DNA of 64,000 nucleotides from JALYXV01 sp963733505 (GTDB taxonomy: Bacteria > Actinomycetota > Acidimicrobiia > Acidimicrobiales > Palsa-688), in contig CAVTDW010000025.1 of the NCBI GenBank assembly GCA_963733505.1, forward strand, positions 203,896 through 267,895, given 5' to 3'. The translations under genes and the position numbers were made by a program. Within the stretch, counting starts at the first letter, position 1, and each line of letters starts with the position of its first letter. Positions 42,100 to 50,578 of this stretch are shown piece after piece. The notes below the pieces were generated by a model that made no database searches, had not been told where the DNA came from, and saw nothing but the letters and a program-made list of their open reading frames with translations.

Positions 42100-43568
42100 A
42101 GAACAGGACGGGGGAAAAGGGCCGGCCGAGTACCCGCTGGCGCCCCGTGGTGCCCCGCCAGTGGGCCGCGTCGCGGGCGAGACGTGTCGTGTCCTCCGGT
42201 CTGGCAACGCTGCTCCTCGCGGCCCTGCTCTCGAGCTGCAGCTTCGGCGGGACCGCCAGCGACCACCTGGTCGCCATCTTCAAGAACACCGTGTCCCTGT
42301 ACTCCCAGGCCGAGGTCAAGGTGCTGGGCATGACCGTGGGCCACGTCCAGTCCGTGAAGGTCATCGACGACCATCAGGTCCGGGTCTCGTTCTCGGTCCG
42401 CAAGGGCGTTCCGTTACCTCGGGACGTCAACGCCGTCATCGTGCCCCAGTCGCTGCTCGGTGCCCGCTACGTCCAGCTGTTCCCCGCCTGGGTGGAAGGC
42501 CAGCCCCGCCTCGACCCGGCCGCCGAGGACCAGCGCATCATCCCCGTCGATCGCACGTCGGTTCCCGTCGAGCCCGACGAGGCCCTCTCGGCGGTCAACG
42601 ACCTGCTCAAGTCGCTGGATCCGCAGGCCACCGGCCGCCTGGTGACCAACCTCAACGACGACCTGACCGGAAACGGTCAGAACGTCAACGACGCCATCCG
42701 CAGCCTGTCCGGCATCACCAATACCTTGGCCGACAAGGACCAGCAGCTCGTCGCCCTGATCGACAACCTGCAGCAATTCACCACCGTGCTCGACACCCGG
42801 GAGTCACAGCTCGGCAAGGTGATGGACCTGTTCGCCCAGACCACCTCGCTCCTGGCCCAGGAGCGAGGCACCATCGCCAGCCTCGTCACCAGCCTGGCCA
42901 GCGTGTCGACCAACGCCCTCGACCTGGTCACCGCGCACGCGGCGCCACTGCAGGAGGACATCAAGTCACTGTCCGACCTGGTGCAGACGCTGGACGGCAA
43001 CCTCACCAACGTCTCGACCCTCCTGTCCTCGCTGCCCCAACTCGTCGCCGGTCCCAACCTCGACGGTAAGGCGGGATTCATCGCCGCCTACAACCCCACC
43101 TACCACCGCATCGACCTGCGTGACAGCCTCGGGTCGACGGTCAACGGACTGCTGCAGGCGCTGGGACTGCCGCTGTGCCTCGCCATCCCGTTGCTCGACG
43201 TGCTGCCCCAATGCGCCCCCGGGAGCATTCAGCTGCCCCTGGGCCTGACGGCACCGGCCGCGGCGGCGCCGGCCACGCCTGCTGGGGGTACCGGCACCGC
43301 CGCCAAGGGCAACGGTCAGGCCGGAAGCGCGGCCCGCACCACCCCGACGACCAAGGCGCCTGCGACGGGCCAGAAGGCTCTTGGCGCCACGCCGCAGCCC
43401 GCCAGCCCGCTGGCGGCGGTGTTGAACCTGATCGGCAGTGGCGGGGCGACGACACCCCAGGTAGCCGGCTACGGCATGCCCGCCGCCTCACCGCCACCCG
43501 CCTCCGCCACCGGCCCGCTGGCCACCCTCGCGGGGTGGGCCCATAACGTCCTGGGCCACCTGTGGTGA
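42096..43568 (+). CDS. Mce protein 4, lipoprotein
   Basis: The product has 490 residues from ATG 42096. After a basic N-terminus it has a lipoprotein signal with lipobox LLSSC (Cys48), the MCE domain (VSLYSQAEVKVLGMTVGHVQ), helical region (LLKSLDPQATGRLVTNLNDD; LATLDTR-type repeats) and a Pro/Ala/Gly/Thr-rich C-terminal tail ending AHNVLGHLW. Lipid anchoring would hold this subunit on the outer face of the membrane. In mycobacteria the fifth gene (mceE) is the lipoprotein; here the fourth also is. Confidence 0.92.
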   Translation: MKNRTGEKGRPSTRWRPVVPRQWAASRARRVVSSGLATLLLAALLSSCSFGGTASDHLVAIFKNTVSLYSQAEVKVLGMTVGHVQSVKVIDDHQVRVSFSVRKGVPLPRDVNAVIVPQSLLGARYVQLFPAWVEGQPRLDPAAEDQRIIPVDRTSVPVEPDEALSAVNDLLKSLDPQATGRLVTNLNDDLTGNGQNVNDAIRSLSGITNTLADKDQQLVALIDNLQQFTTVLDTRESQLGKVMDLFAQTTSLLAQERGTIASLVTSLASVSTNALDLVTAHAAPLQEDIKSLSDLVQTLDGNLTNVSTLLSSLPQLVAGPNLDGKAGFIAAYNPTYHRIDLRDSLGSTVNGLLQALGLPLCLAIPLLDVLPQCAPGSIQLPLGLTAPAAAAPATPAGGTGTAAKGNGQAGSAARTTPTTKAPATGQKALGATPQPASPLAAVLNLIGSGGATTPQVAGYGMPAASPPPASATGPLATLAGWAHNVLGHLW

Positions 43569-44512
43569 CCGCCTCGTCTCGCCGAGTGACGGCACTGGCC
43601 CTCGCCGCGGTCCTCGTGGCCACCCTGCTGTCGGCGTGCAGTACTGGCGGCTATACCGTGACGGCCTATTTCAGCGACTCGGGTGACCTGCAGAGCCGGG
43701 GCGGGGTGCAGGTCGCCGACCTCCGGGTGGGCACGGTCAGCAAGATCACCCTGACCAAGGACTTTCAGTCGGAGGTCAAGCTGCGCATCAACAACGGCAT
43801 CAGGATCCCCAAGAACTCCGAGGCCATCCTGCGCACCACGTCGCTGCTGGGCGAGCGCTTCGTCGAACTGCGGCCACTCGCCTCGCCGAGCCAGGCGCCC
43901 TTCCTGCAAAACGGTGACAAGGTTCCGAACTCCGTCCAGCAGCCCGAGCTCGAGGTCGTGGCCGACACTGCCGTCAAGCTGCTCGGCGCGGTGACGGCGA
44001 CCGATGTCCAGACGATCGTGGCGACCGGTGCCCAGGGCTTCGGCGGCCGGGGCCCCCAGCTGGGGGCCCTGATCGGCGACCTCAACCAGATCTCGGGCAC
44101 CTTGGCCACCCGAACCAAGGAAATCGGCCAGGTGATCGACAGCCTCGACCACGCCACCCAGACACTGGCGGCCGCGGCCCCGGATCTGTCCAACCTGCTG
44201 AGCAACCTGGCCGCCACGACGACCCTGCTGGCCAAGGACCGCAACCAGGCGGTCACCGCTCTGGCCTCGCTCACCCACTTGGCCGAGGCGGCGGACTACA
44301 GCCTCAACAAATATCAGGCCGACATCGATCGCGAGATCAAGCAGGTCGACGCGGTCACCGCCACCGTCGTCAGCTCGCTCGGGGATCTCCAGGTCCTGCT
44401 CGACTGGCTGCAGCGGTTCTCGGTCGACTTTCCGAAGGGCATCTACGGCAACTACGGCGGGATCTACCTGCGGGTGGTCCCGTTCCTGCTCGACCCCAGG
44501 TCCCCGAAGTGA
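43565..44512 (+). CDS. Mce protein 5, lipoprotein
   Basis: The product has 315 residues from GTG 43565 (GTGA overlap; GTG 43562 also possible). The lipobox is LLSAC (Cys25). The MCE domain (YTVTAYFSDSGDLQSRGGVQ, VADLRVGTVSKITL; RTTSLLGERFVELRPL) is followed by a helical stretch and ends VVPFLLDPRSPK, matching MceE (LprK-like). With the preceding gene this makes two adjacent lipoproteins in the complex. Confidence 0.92.
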   Translation: MTASSRRVTALALAAVLVATLLSACSTGGYTVTAYFSDSGDLQSRGGVQVADLRVGTVSKITLTKDFQSEVKLRINNGIRIPKNSEAILRTTSLLGERFVELRPLASPSQAPFLQNGDKVPNSVQQPELEVVADTAVKLLGAVTATDVQTIVATGAQGFGGRGPQLGALIGDLNQISGTLATRTKEIGQVIDSLDHATQTLAAAAPDLSNLLSNLAATTTLLAKDRNQAVTALASLTHLAEAADYSLNKYQADIDREIKQVDAVTATVVSSLGDLQVLLDWLQRFSVDFPKGIYGNYGGIYLRVVPFLLDPRSPK

Positions 44513-45775
44513 GGCGGTCGCGGATCCGGCTGAACCTGATCTTCTTCGTGGCGTTGTTCGCCGTGCTGTTGTTCGAGGCCACCCGATCCATCATCACTGT
44601 GGGCCAGATCACCCACCCCTACCAGCTCAGCGCCGCATTCACCGATGCCAACGGCCTGGTGTCCCACGACGAAGTCGACTACTTGGGCGTGCCCTACGGG
44701 GAGGTATCGACGCGTGTCGCGTGACCCGGCCGACGGCGGCGCCATCGTGCACATGGACATGATGAAGGGCCATTTCATCCCCGCCGGTTCGGTGGCCCAC
44801 CTCGATCTGAAATCGACCATCGGCGAGCAGTACATCAACTTCCAGCCGCCGGCAGGCTTCGCGGGCACCCACGGCCCCTACTACCAGACGGGTTTCAAGA
44901 TTCCCGCCCGCAAGGATGACGCCCACCCGGAGTACGGGTACACCACCACGCCCGTGCAGTTCTCGGAGCTGTTGCAGTCCGCGACCGGCTTGCTGAAGTC
45001 GATCCCGGCCGACCAACTCCAGTCGCTGGTGGCCAACCTGTCGGTGGCGCTGGCGGGGACCGCCGACTCGCTGCGCTCGCTGATCCAATCGGGCGACCGC
45101 CTTTCGGGAGCCCTCGTGACTCGCACCGGTGCCATCGACCAGTTGCTCGCCAACAGCACCAAGCTGGTGCATACCGTGACCCAGCACCGAGCGTCGCTCG
45201 ACCAATCGCTGGTCGATCTGACGCAGGTGGCGGCGACCCTCCAGTCGATCCAACCAACGACCAACCATCTGCTGGACACCGCCAACCCGCTGTTTCTGTC
45301 CGTCGCCAACTTGGTGGCCGCTGCCCAAGGCAACCTCGACTGCACCCTGAAGGGCCTGAACCCCGTGCTCGACCTCACGTCCACGCCGAGGAAGCTGAAG
45401 GAGTTGAGCACGCTGCTCGATGTGGGGCCGAAGGCCTTCGCGGGCATCAACGACAGCGTGGACTTCGATTCCGGCCCCTCGGGGACCGGTCTGAACGGGG
45501 CGTGGTTGCGGGTCGGCCTGACGCTGAACTCCAACAACCCGGCCGTCCTGTACAACCCGGTTCACACCTTCCCGGCGTCGGCGGCCATTCCGGGCTGCAC
45601 CAGCGCCCTGCGTCCCGTCGCCGCTGACTACCGCCCGACCAACATCTCGGCGCGCTTCATGCTGTTGTCGGGCGAGGTCCCGACCCCGGCCGCCGATGCC
45701 GTCACCGGCGTCTGCCTGCTCCTGTTCGCCGTGGCATGGACTCGGCGCCGGCGTTCGACCCGGACGACGTCATGA
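44509..45775 (+). CDS. Mce protein 6 (MceF-like), broken by a +1 frameshift
   Basis: The gene starts at GTG 44509, overlapping the previous stop. A membrane helix (about 8-24) and the start of the MCE domain (YQLSAAFTDANGLVSHDEVD, YLGVPYGEVS) end in a stop at about 44724. Skipping one base near 44705-44712 continues RVSRDPADGGAIVHMDMMKG, STIGEQYINFQP and the helical region, with a final membrane helix near 45690-45745. Restored length is about 421 residues. The break is probably an indel error, since all other operon members look functional. Confidence 0.88.
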
Positions 45776-46515
45776 CCGAACCGGTCACCGGCCGCAGCGG
45801 TGGGACGATCATCGGGCGTAGCACGAGCGCCCTACCCTCCGAGGAGGCGGCGGGGGTCGAAGCGTCCTTCGCCGAGTTGTCGGCCGAGCCCGTTGACCCC
45901 GACCCCCCCGCCCCGCCGGCCGGCGACGACCCCGGAGTGGTCCGCGTCCCCGCCTCGGGCAGCCTGGCGGCGCGCTGGTCACTCGTCGGTTGCGTGGTCC
46001 TCGCCTTGGCGGCGCTGGTGTTCGCCGTCTTGGCGTTGCAGCAGCGAAGTGCCCTCCAGGCGGAACGCGACCGTGGCGCCGAACTGCGCGACGTCTCGGG
46101 AAAGACCATCGCCGCCCTGACGACCTACGACTACGAGCACCTCGACGTCTGGAAGAAATCGGTGCTGGCCAACGCCACCGGTTCGTTCCAAAACCAGTTC
46201 GAGTCCGGATTCACGGGGTTCGAGCAGGCGTACGTCGCCGAGCACAACCGGGGAACGGGCTCGGTCCAAGGCGTGTGGGTGGGTCCGGTCGACTCCGGCA
46301 AGGCCACGACCGTCGTCTTGGTCCAAATCACGGTGACCAGCCTGACCGGGACCCATGCGTTGGAGCCCTATGTCCAGCTGACCCTCCTCAAGGTGGCGGG
46401 CCACTGGCGAGTGGACGATGTCCAGGCCACCTTCGACACCGGTGGTGGGGGAGCGGCGGGCGCCGCTGGCGCCGTCGTTCCGCAGGGCACGACGACCGTG
46501 CCCCCGGCCCCGTAG
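45772..46515 (+). CDS. Mce-associated membrane protein
   Basis: The product has 247 residues from ATG 45772, which overlaps the MceF stop (ATGA); ATG 45736 in the same frame is an alternative. A cytoplasmic Pro/Asp/Glu-rich N-terminus is followed by one membrane helix (about 68-88) and an NTF2-like extracytoplasmic domain (VSGKTIAALTTYDYEHLDVW; AYVAEHNRGTGSVQGVWVGP; LLKVAGHWRVDDVQATF), the usual form of mycobacterial Mas proteins. Mas proteins stabilise Mce complexes. Confidence 0.9.
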   Translation: MTEPVTGRSGGTIIGRSTSALPSEEAAGVEASFAELSAEPVDPDPPAPPAGDDPGVVRVPASGSLAARWSLVGCVVLALAALVFAVLALQQRSALQAERDRGAELRDVSGKTIAALTTYDYEHLDVWKKSVLANATGSFQNQFESGFTGFEQAYVAEHNRGTGSVQGVWVGPVDSGKATTVVLVQITVTSLTGTHALEPYVQLTLLKVAGHWRVDDVQATFDTGGGGAAGAAGAVVPQGTTTVPPAP

Positions 46516-46595
46516 ACAACGAAGTCACCTTCGGTGTCACCAGACCCGCTCGCGTGGGCCTATCATCCCGCACCGACCGCGGCCGAAGGATGCGA

Positions 46596-47111
46596 ATGGG
46601 CAAGGCAGACGACGATCTCGACGAGGAACTCCTCGCCGACGAGGGCGAGGCTCCTGAGGACCCCGACGAGGCGGAACTTGAAGAGCTGGACGACGACCTC
46701 GACGAGGCCGACCTCGACGACGAGCCGCTCGACGACGACGACGACGACGAGGTGCTCGACGACGAGGTGCTCGACGATGTCGACGTCGATGTCGCACTGG
46801 CCGAGCCGCCTCGACCGGCGCATGTCGTCGCGGCCCCACGCGAAGAGGAAGAGGAAGAAGACGACGACGAGGAGGCCGACTCCGACGATGTCGAGGCCAG
46901 CCTGGACGTGATCCTGAAGGAGCGGTTGGTCGTCACCGACGACGACGATGACGACGACGAGGATTCCCCGGACAGCGACGACCGCCCCGACAGCCCCCTC
47001 AAGGTGCTGCCCAAGCAGCCGGGAGAGTTCGTCTGCCAGTCGTGCTTCCTTGTCAAACACCCCAGCCAACTGGCCGATCGCGACGCCATGATCTGCCGGG
47101 ACTGCGTTTGA
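46596..47111 (+). CDS. DUF4193-family zinc-ribbon protein with expanded acidic region
   Basis: The product has 171 residues from ATG 46596 (GAAGG 6 nt upstream). The C-terminal part LPKQPGEFVCQSCFLVKHPS with a final ICRDCV forms a four-Cys zinc ribbon (Cys147, 150, 167, 170), the DUF4193 signature. Ordinary members are about 100 residues; here residues 5-135 are almost entirely Asp/Glu-rich, with runs of up to seven Asp. The function of the family is unknown. Its stop overlaps the next start (TTGA). Confidence 0.9.
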   Translation: MGKADDDLDEELLADEGEAPEDPDEAELEELDDDLDEADLDDEPLDDDDDDEVLDDEVLDDVDVDVALAEPPRPAHVVAAPREEEEEEDDDEEADSDDVEASLDVILKERLVVTDDDDDDDEDSPDSDDRPDSPLKVLPKQPGEFVCQSCFLVKHPSQLADRDAMICRDCV

Positions 47112-47560
47112 CCTACGCACGCATTGTCGTGGGAACCGATGGCTCGGCGACCGCGTCGATCGCCGTTCGCCACGCCGCGGCGCTGGCCGCGGCGTGCGGA
47201 AGCGAGCTGCTCATCGTGACGGCCTTCCAGCCCAACCGTTCCACCGCCGCCGCCGAAGACGTCCCCGAGGATCTCGAATGGACCGTCACCGACTCGGCGG
47301 CTGCCGCCCAACACGTCGCTGACGCAGCGCGGATTGCGTCCGAGGAGGGTGTGGGCGCCGAGCTGGTGCACATCATCGCCGAGGCAGGCGATCCCGCCGC
47401 CGCACTGGTCGGGGTGGCCGAGGCCCGAGGCGCCGACGTGATCGTGGTGGGCTCGAAGGGTATGAATTCCGCCAGCCGCTTCCTGCTGGGGAACGTGCCC
47501 AACAAGGTGTCGCACCACGCACCGTGTGACGTATTGATCGTCCGAACCACCGTAAGGTGA
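47108..47560 (+). CDS. Universal stress protein (UspA family)
   Basis: The product has 150 residues from TTG 47108, overlapping the DUF4193 stop. Its core is IVVGTDGSATASIAVRHAAA with the ATP-binding pattern G-2x-G-9x-G in VVGSKGMNSASRFLLGNVPN. It is a single-domain, ATP-binding type USP, presumably cytoplasmic. It is the second gene of a tightly packed five-gene operon. Confidence 0.93.
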   Translation: MTYARIVVGTDGSATASIAVRHAAALAAACGSELLIVTAFQPNRSTAAAEDVPEDLEWTVTDSAAAAQHVADAARIASEEGVGAELVHIIAEAGDPAAALVGVAEARGADVIVVGSKGMNSASRFLLGNVPNKVSHHAPCDVLIVRTTVR

Positions 47561-48276
47561 ATCTGAGACCCGACGTGAGCCACGACCGATCACCCATCAA
47601 GCAGGTGCTCAACTTGGCGTTCTTCGGTCCCGTCGGGCTGGCCCTGGCGGCCAAGGACACCCTTCCCGAGTGGGTGGACAAGGGCCGCAGACGCGTCGGC
47701 CACCAGGTCGGCATCGCCAAGATGGTCGGCGAACACGCTTCGCGGCACGGGCAGAAGATCGTCTCGGAGACCCTCGTGAGCTTCGGTCTGCTTCCCGGGC
47801 CACCCCCGCCGACTTCGGCGAGCGCGTCACCCCCGAGCGCCGAGGTCGCACCGAAGGCACGCCAGCGCGCCGCCCGTGAGGCCCGTGAGGAAGTCGGTCG
47901 CAGCCCCGGTTCGGCCGTCGAGGCCGTACCCGCCGAGGGCGCCTCGGTGGATTCCTTCCGTGTCGATCCCGCGGCCCCCTCGGTGGACTCCTCCTTGGTC
48001 GATACCGCGGCTCGCTCGACGGACTCCTTGCGGGCCGACCCGGCGGCCCCGTCGGCCAACGGGGGTCCCCGCGTCCGGACTGCGTCGCGGTCGAGTCTCG
48101 ACAGCGCCGAGCTGGCGATCCCTGGCTATGACTCGCTTTCGGCGTCCCAGGTCGTCCAGCGGCTGGCCGGTTTGGCCCCACCCGAGCTGGAAGCGGTGCG
48201 CACGTACGAGGCGGCGGGCCGGGGCCGGCGCACCATCTTGACCAAGGTCGCACAACTTCAGACCGGACGGACCTGA
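47557..48276 (+). CDS. Hypothetical protein with disordered middle and small helical C-terminal domain
   Basis: The product has 239 residues from GTG 47557 (GTGA overlap with the USP stop). The N-terminal 75 residues are helical (KQVLNLAFFGPVGLALAAKD; GHQVGIAKMVGEHASRHGQK). The middle is Ser/Ala/Pro/Asp-rich with imperfect repeats of the type SVDS-VDPAAPS. The C-terminus, IPGYDSLSASQVVQRLAGLA followed by ELEAVRTYEAAGRGRRTIL, is a small helical domain seen at the end of many actinobacterial proteins. Function unknown. Confidence 0.75.
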   Translation: MNLRPDVSHDRSPIKQVLNLAFFGPVGLALAAKDTLPEWVDKGRRRVGHQVGIAKMVGEHASRHGQKIVSETLVSFGLLPGPPPPTSASASPPSAEVAPKARQRAAREAREEVGRSPGSAVEAVPAEGASVDSFRVDPAAPSVDSSLVDTAARSTDSLRADPAAPSANGGPRVRTASRSSLDSAELAIPGYDSLSASQVVQRLAGLAPPELEAVRTYEAAGRGRRTILTKVAQLQTGRT

Positions 48277-48280
48277 GCCG

Positions 48281-48757
48281 GTGGAAGGAGCGCGGCTGGC
48301 CACGGCCGAGGACGTGGGCCGGCTGGCGGAGCTGTACCTCCAGGCCAAGGAGGAGCTGCTCCAGTTCCGAGGGGCCAGCCTCCTGTTCCTGCGCGAGGCC
48401 TGGCGCGACCCCGTCGAGGTGTCGTTGCGCACCGAGATCAGCGATCCCGACCGTACGGTCTGGGTCGGGACCATCGACGACTTCGTCGTCGGCTACGCCG
48501 CGGGCCGTATCGACGAGCTTCCCGACGGTGAGCGGCTGGGCGTCATCGAGGACCTGTTCGTGGAGCTCGACGCTCGTTCGGTCGGGGTAGGGGAGGCCAT
48601 GGCCGACCTCGTCGTCGCCTGGTTCGAGGAGCAGGGCTGCGCCGGGGCCGATGCCCTGGCCCTACCCGGAGCCCGGGCCACCAAGAACTTCTTCGAGGAA
48701 TCGGGGTTCACGGCCCGGCTACTGGTGATGCACCGGCGACTCAAAGGCGATGGCTGA
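48281..48757 (+). CDS. GNAT-family N-acetyltransferase
   Basis: The product has 158 residues from GTG 48281. It has the GNAT pattern: strand 4 VIEDLFVELDARSVGVGEAM with the acetyl-CoA loop, then ADLVVAWFEEQGCAGADALA and the NFFEESGFTARLLVMHRRL end. The acetyl acceptor is unknown. It overlaps the NUDIX gene by 8 nt. Confidence 0.88.
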   Translation: MEGARLATAEDVGRLAELYLQAKEELLQFRGASLLFLREAWRDPVEVSLRTEISDPDRTVWVGTIDDFVVGYAAGRIDELPDGERLGVIEDLFVELDARSVGVGEAMADLVVAWFEEQGCAGADALALPGARATKNFFEESGFTARLLVMHRRLKGDG

Positions 48758-49157
48758 TCGCCCGGAGGTCTGTGTCGGCGCCATTGCCGTGGCCGACGAC
48801 CAGCTCCTGATGATCCGCCGCGGCCACGGTCCCGCGGGAGGCCAATGGTCGGTACCTGGGGGCCGCGTCGAGCGAGGGGAAACCCTGGCTGAAGCAGTGG
48901 TGCGAGAAGTGGCCGAGGAAACCAATCTCGAAGCGATGTGCGACCAGTTCGTCGGCTGGGTGGAGCGCATCGGCGACGACTACCACTTCTTGATCCTCGA
49001 CTTCATGGTGACGGTGCTCTCCACCGATCCACCCAAGGCAGGCGACGACGCGGCCGAGGCGGCATGGGTCCCGTTGGTTCACGTGGCAACGCTGCCGCTG
49101 GTCGACGGCCTGGCGGAATTCCTCCACGAGCACGGAATCCTGCCCACATTCGCCTGA
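48750..49157 (+). CDS. NUDIX hydrolase
   Basis: The product has 135 residues from ATG 48750. The Nudix box is complete: GGRVERGETLAEAVVREVAE followed by ETNLE, with the metal-binding REVAEE. The length suits a small ADP-ribose pyrophosphatase or 8-oxo-dGTPase-like enzyme. It ends the operon that starts with the DUF4193 gene. Confidence 0.93.
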   Translation: MADRPEVCVGAIAVADDQLLMIRRGHGPAGGQWSVPGGRVERGETLAEAVVREVAEETNLEAMCDQFVGWVERIGDDYHFLILDFMVTVLSTDPPKAGDDAAEAAWVPLVHVATLPLVDGLAEFLHEHGILPTFA

Positions 49158-49218
49158 CCAAGGCCGAGGCATACGACCACGTATTTGGTGAGGACGGAGC
49201 TCCCGGCCGGACAAGTTG

Positions 49219-49449
49219 CTACGGGGACGAGCAGTTGTTCGGCGGGGGCTCCCCCGCGATTCGAGCATTTAGCCACAGCATGGCAACCGGGACCCCCTCG
49301 ACGACCACGGTCACGTGATCTGCGGGATAGGTGTCGAACTCGACGGTGACGCCGTCGCTGCAGCACTGGTTCCGCAGGTTCTTGCCGACGGCATAGGGGA
49401 TCACCTCGTCCAGCAGCCCGTCACCGCTCCATTGTCGCCGATCGATCAC
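49219..49449 (-). pseudogene. C-terminal fragment of a secretory lipase
   Basis: The 76-residue frame contains LLDEVIPYAVGKNLRNQCCS, VTVEFDTYPADHVTVVVEGV and AMLWLNARIAGEPPPNNC, the pattern of the last part of secreted LIP-family lipases, with the catalytic His in ADH. The catalytic Ser and signal-peptide regions are absent, and the sequence upstream (49450-49510) does not continue the family. It is a relic of a deleted gene. Confidence 0.7.
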
Positions 49450-49509
49450 CCTCAGTCCGATGTTCGACGGTGATACGTCAGATCGAAGGTTCGTGGGGTG
49501 ATAGGTCCC

Positions 49510-49598
49510 GCAACCTTCGCGCCCTCGGGCAACCTTGGCGCGTTTGTGGGGCTATGTCCCGAAAACGCGCGGAAGTTGCCTGAATGCGCGAAGGTTGC
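49510..49598. repeat. Long near-palindromic hairpin built from four copies of a GCAACCTT motif
   Basis: Outer arms GCAACCTTCGCGC (49510-49522) and GCGCGAAGGTTGC (49586-49598) are perfectly complementary (13 bp). A symmetric 5x5 internal loop follows, then inner arms at 49528-49545 and 49563-49580 pairing 18 bp with two mismatches, and a 17-nt apical loop. Each arm is itself a tandem repeat of about 18 nt, so the motif occurs four times. It lies in the non-coding gap between the lipase relic and the SDR gene. It may be a MITE/REP-like element or a regulatory RNA hairpin. Confidence 0.7.
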
Positions 49599-49699
49599 GC
49601 GGATCGCGGGGAACGCCGCCCCGAATGTTCTGAGATCGGAGCCGTTAAGCACGCCCCTCTCAGGACGGAGGGCGCGGTGACAGGTCCGCCCGGAGGTTC

Positions 49700-50521
49700 A
49701 TGGGTGATCACGATGCGTTCTCCCGCCCGGCGTCGTTCGCCACACCCGCGCCCAGGGCCACCGCAGCGACGGTAGCGCGGGGTGAACGAGGCCGAGTCAG
49801 GCCACTCCCCGCAGACCTGTGGGGACGCCGAGCCGTCGTCACCGGAGCCGCCCACGGAATCGGGAGAGCGATAGCGTGGCGCCTGGTGCGCTGCGGGTCG
49901 CTCGTAGTGGCAGTTGACAGCGACGAGAAGGCCTTGCGCGATACGGCGTCCGTGCTTGGCTGCGACGCCATCGTGGGGGACCTCGCTTGCCTCGACACCA
50001 CCGCCTTGGCCGACGATCTCCTCGCCGCCTACGGCCCCATGGAGCTCATCGTCAACAACGTCGGGATCTCCACACCTCACGCTTCGTCGACCTGGCCGAG
50101 TCCGTCGGGGCCCGTGGTTCTTCACCCGTCGCCTGGTCGAGCGGCTGATCGCCAATGAGCAACGAGGCTCGATCGTGTTCATCTCATCCCTGCATGACAC
50201 CATCCTGCGGCTCCAGCCCCACTACAGCACCAGCAAAGCAGCGGTGGCCATGCTCACACGCGAGCTTGCCTACGAGCTGGGACACCCGCCATCCGGGTCA
50301 ACGCCGTGTCACCCGGCTCCATCCGGTCCATGACCAATCCGCAGCCCCTCGAGGATCCATCGATCGCCCGGTTGATCCCCGCTGGCCGCAGCGGTGACCC
50401 CGACGACGTCGCCAAGGTCGTCGCCGTACTGCTCAGTGATGCCTGGAGCGGTTACATCACCGGCGCCAACCTCCCCGTAGACGGCGGCCTGGCTTTGCAC
50501 TCCTGGCTCATGGACCGATAG
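49700..50521 (+). pseudogene. Short-chain dehydrogenase/reductase, broken by three indels
   Basis: The parts of one SDR lie in different frames: the cofactor motif VVTGAAHGIGRAIAWRLV and LIVNNVGIST (to about 50080), a short RFVDLAESVGA piece, then FTRRLVERLIANEQRGSIVF, ISSLHD and the active-site YSTSK (to about 50290), and finally IRVNAVSPGSIR and GYITGANLPVDGGLALHSW (to 50521). NAD(P)-dependent oxidoreductase; substrate unknown. Three indels within 250 bp next to a lipase relic suggest real decay, although sequencing error is possible. Confidence 0.8.
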
Positions 50522-50578
50522 CGCGAGCAAGACACGGCCGTCTCATGAAGGATTCGTTCCATATCGACGGAAGAACTG

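Noticed and set aside
46620..46980. GAC-repeat tract as a microsatellite without coding role
   Set aside because: It stays in frame with the DUF4193 zinc ribbon and uses mixed Asp/Glu codons, so it is coding.
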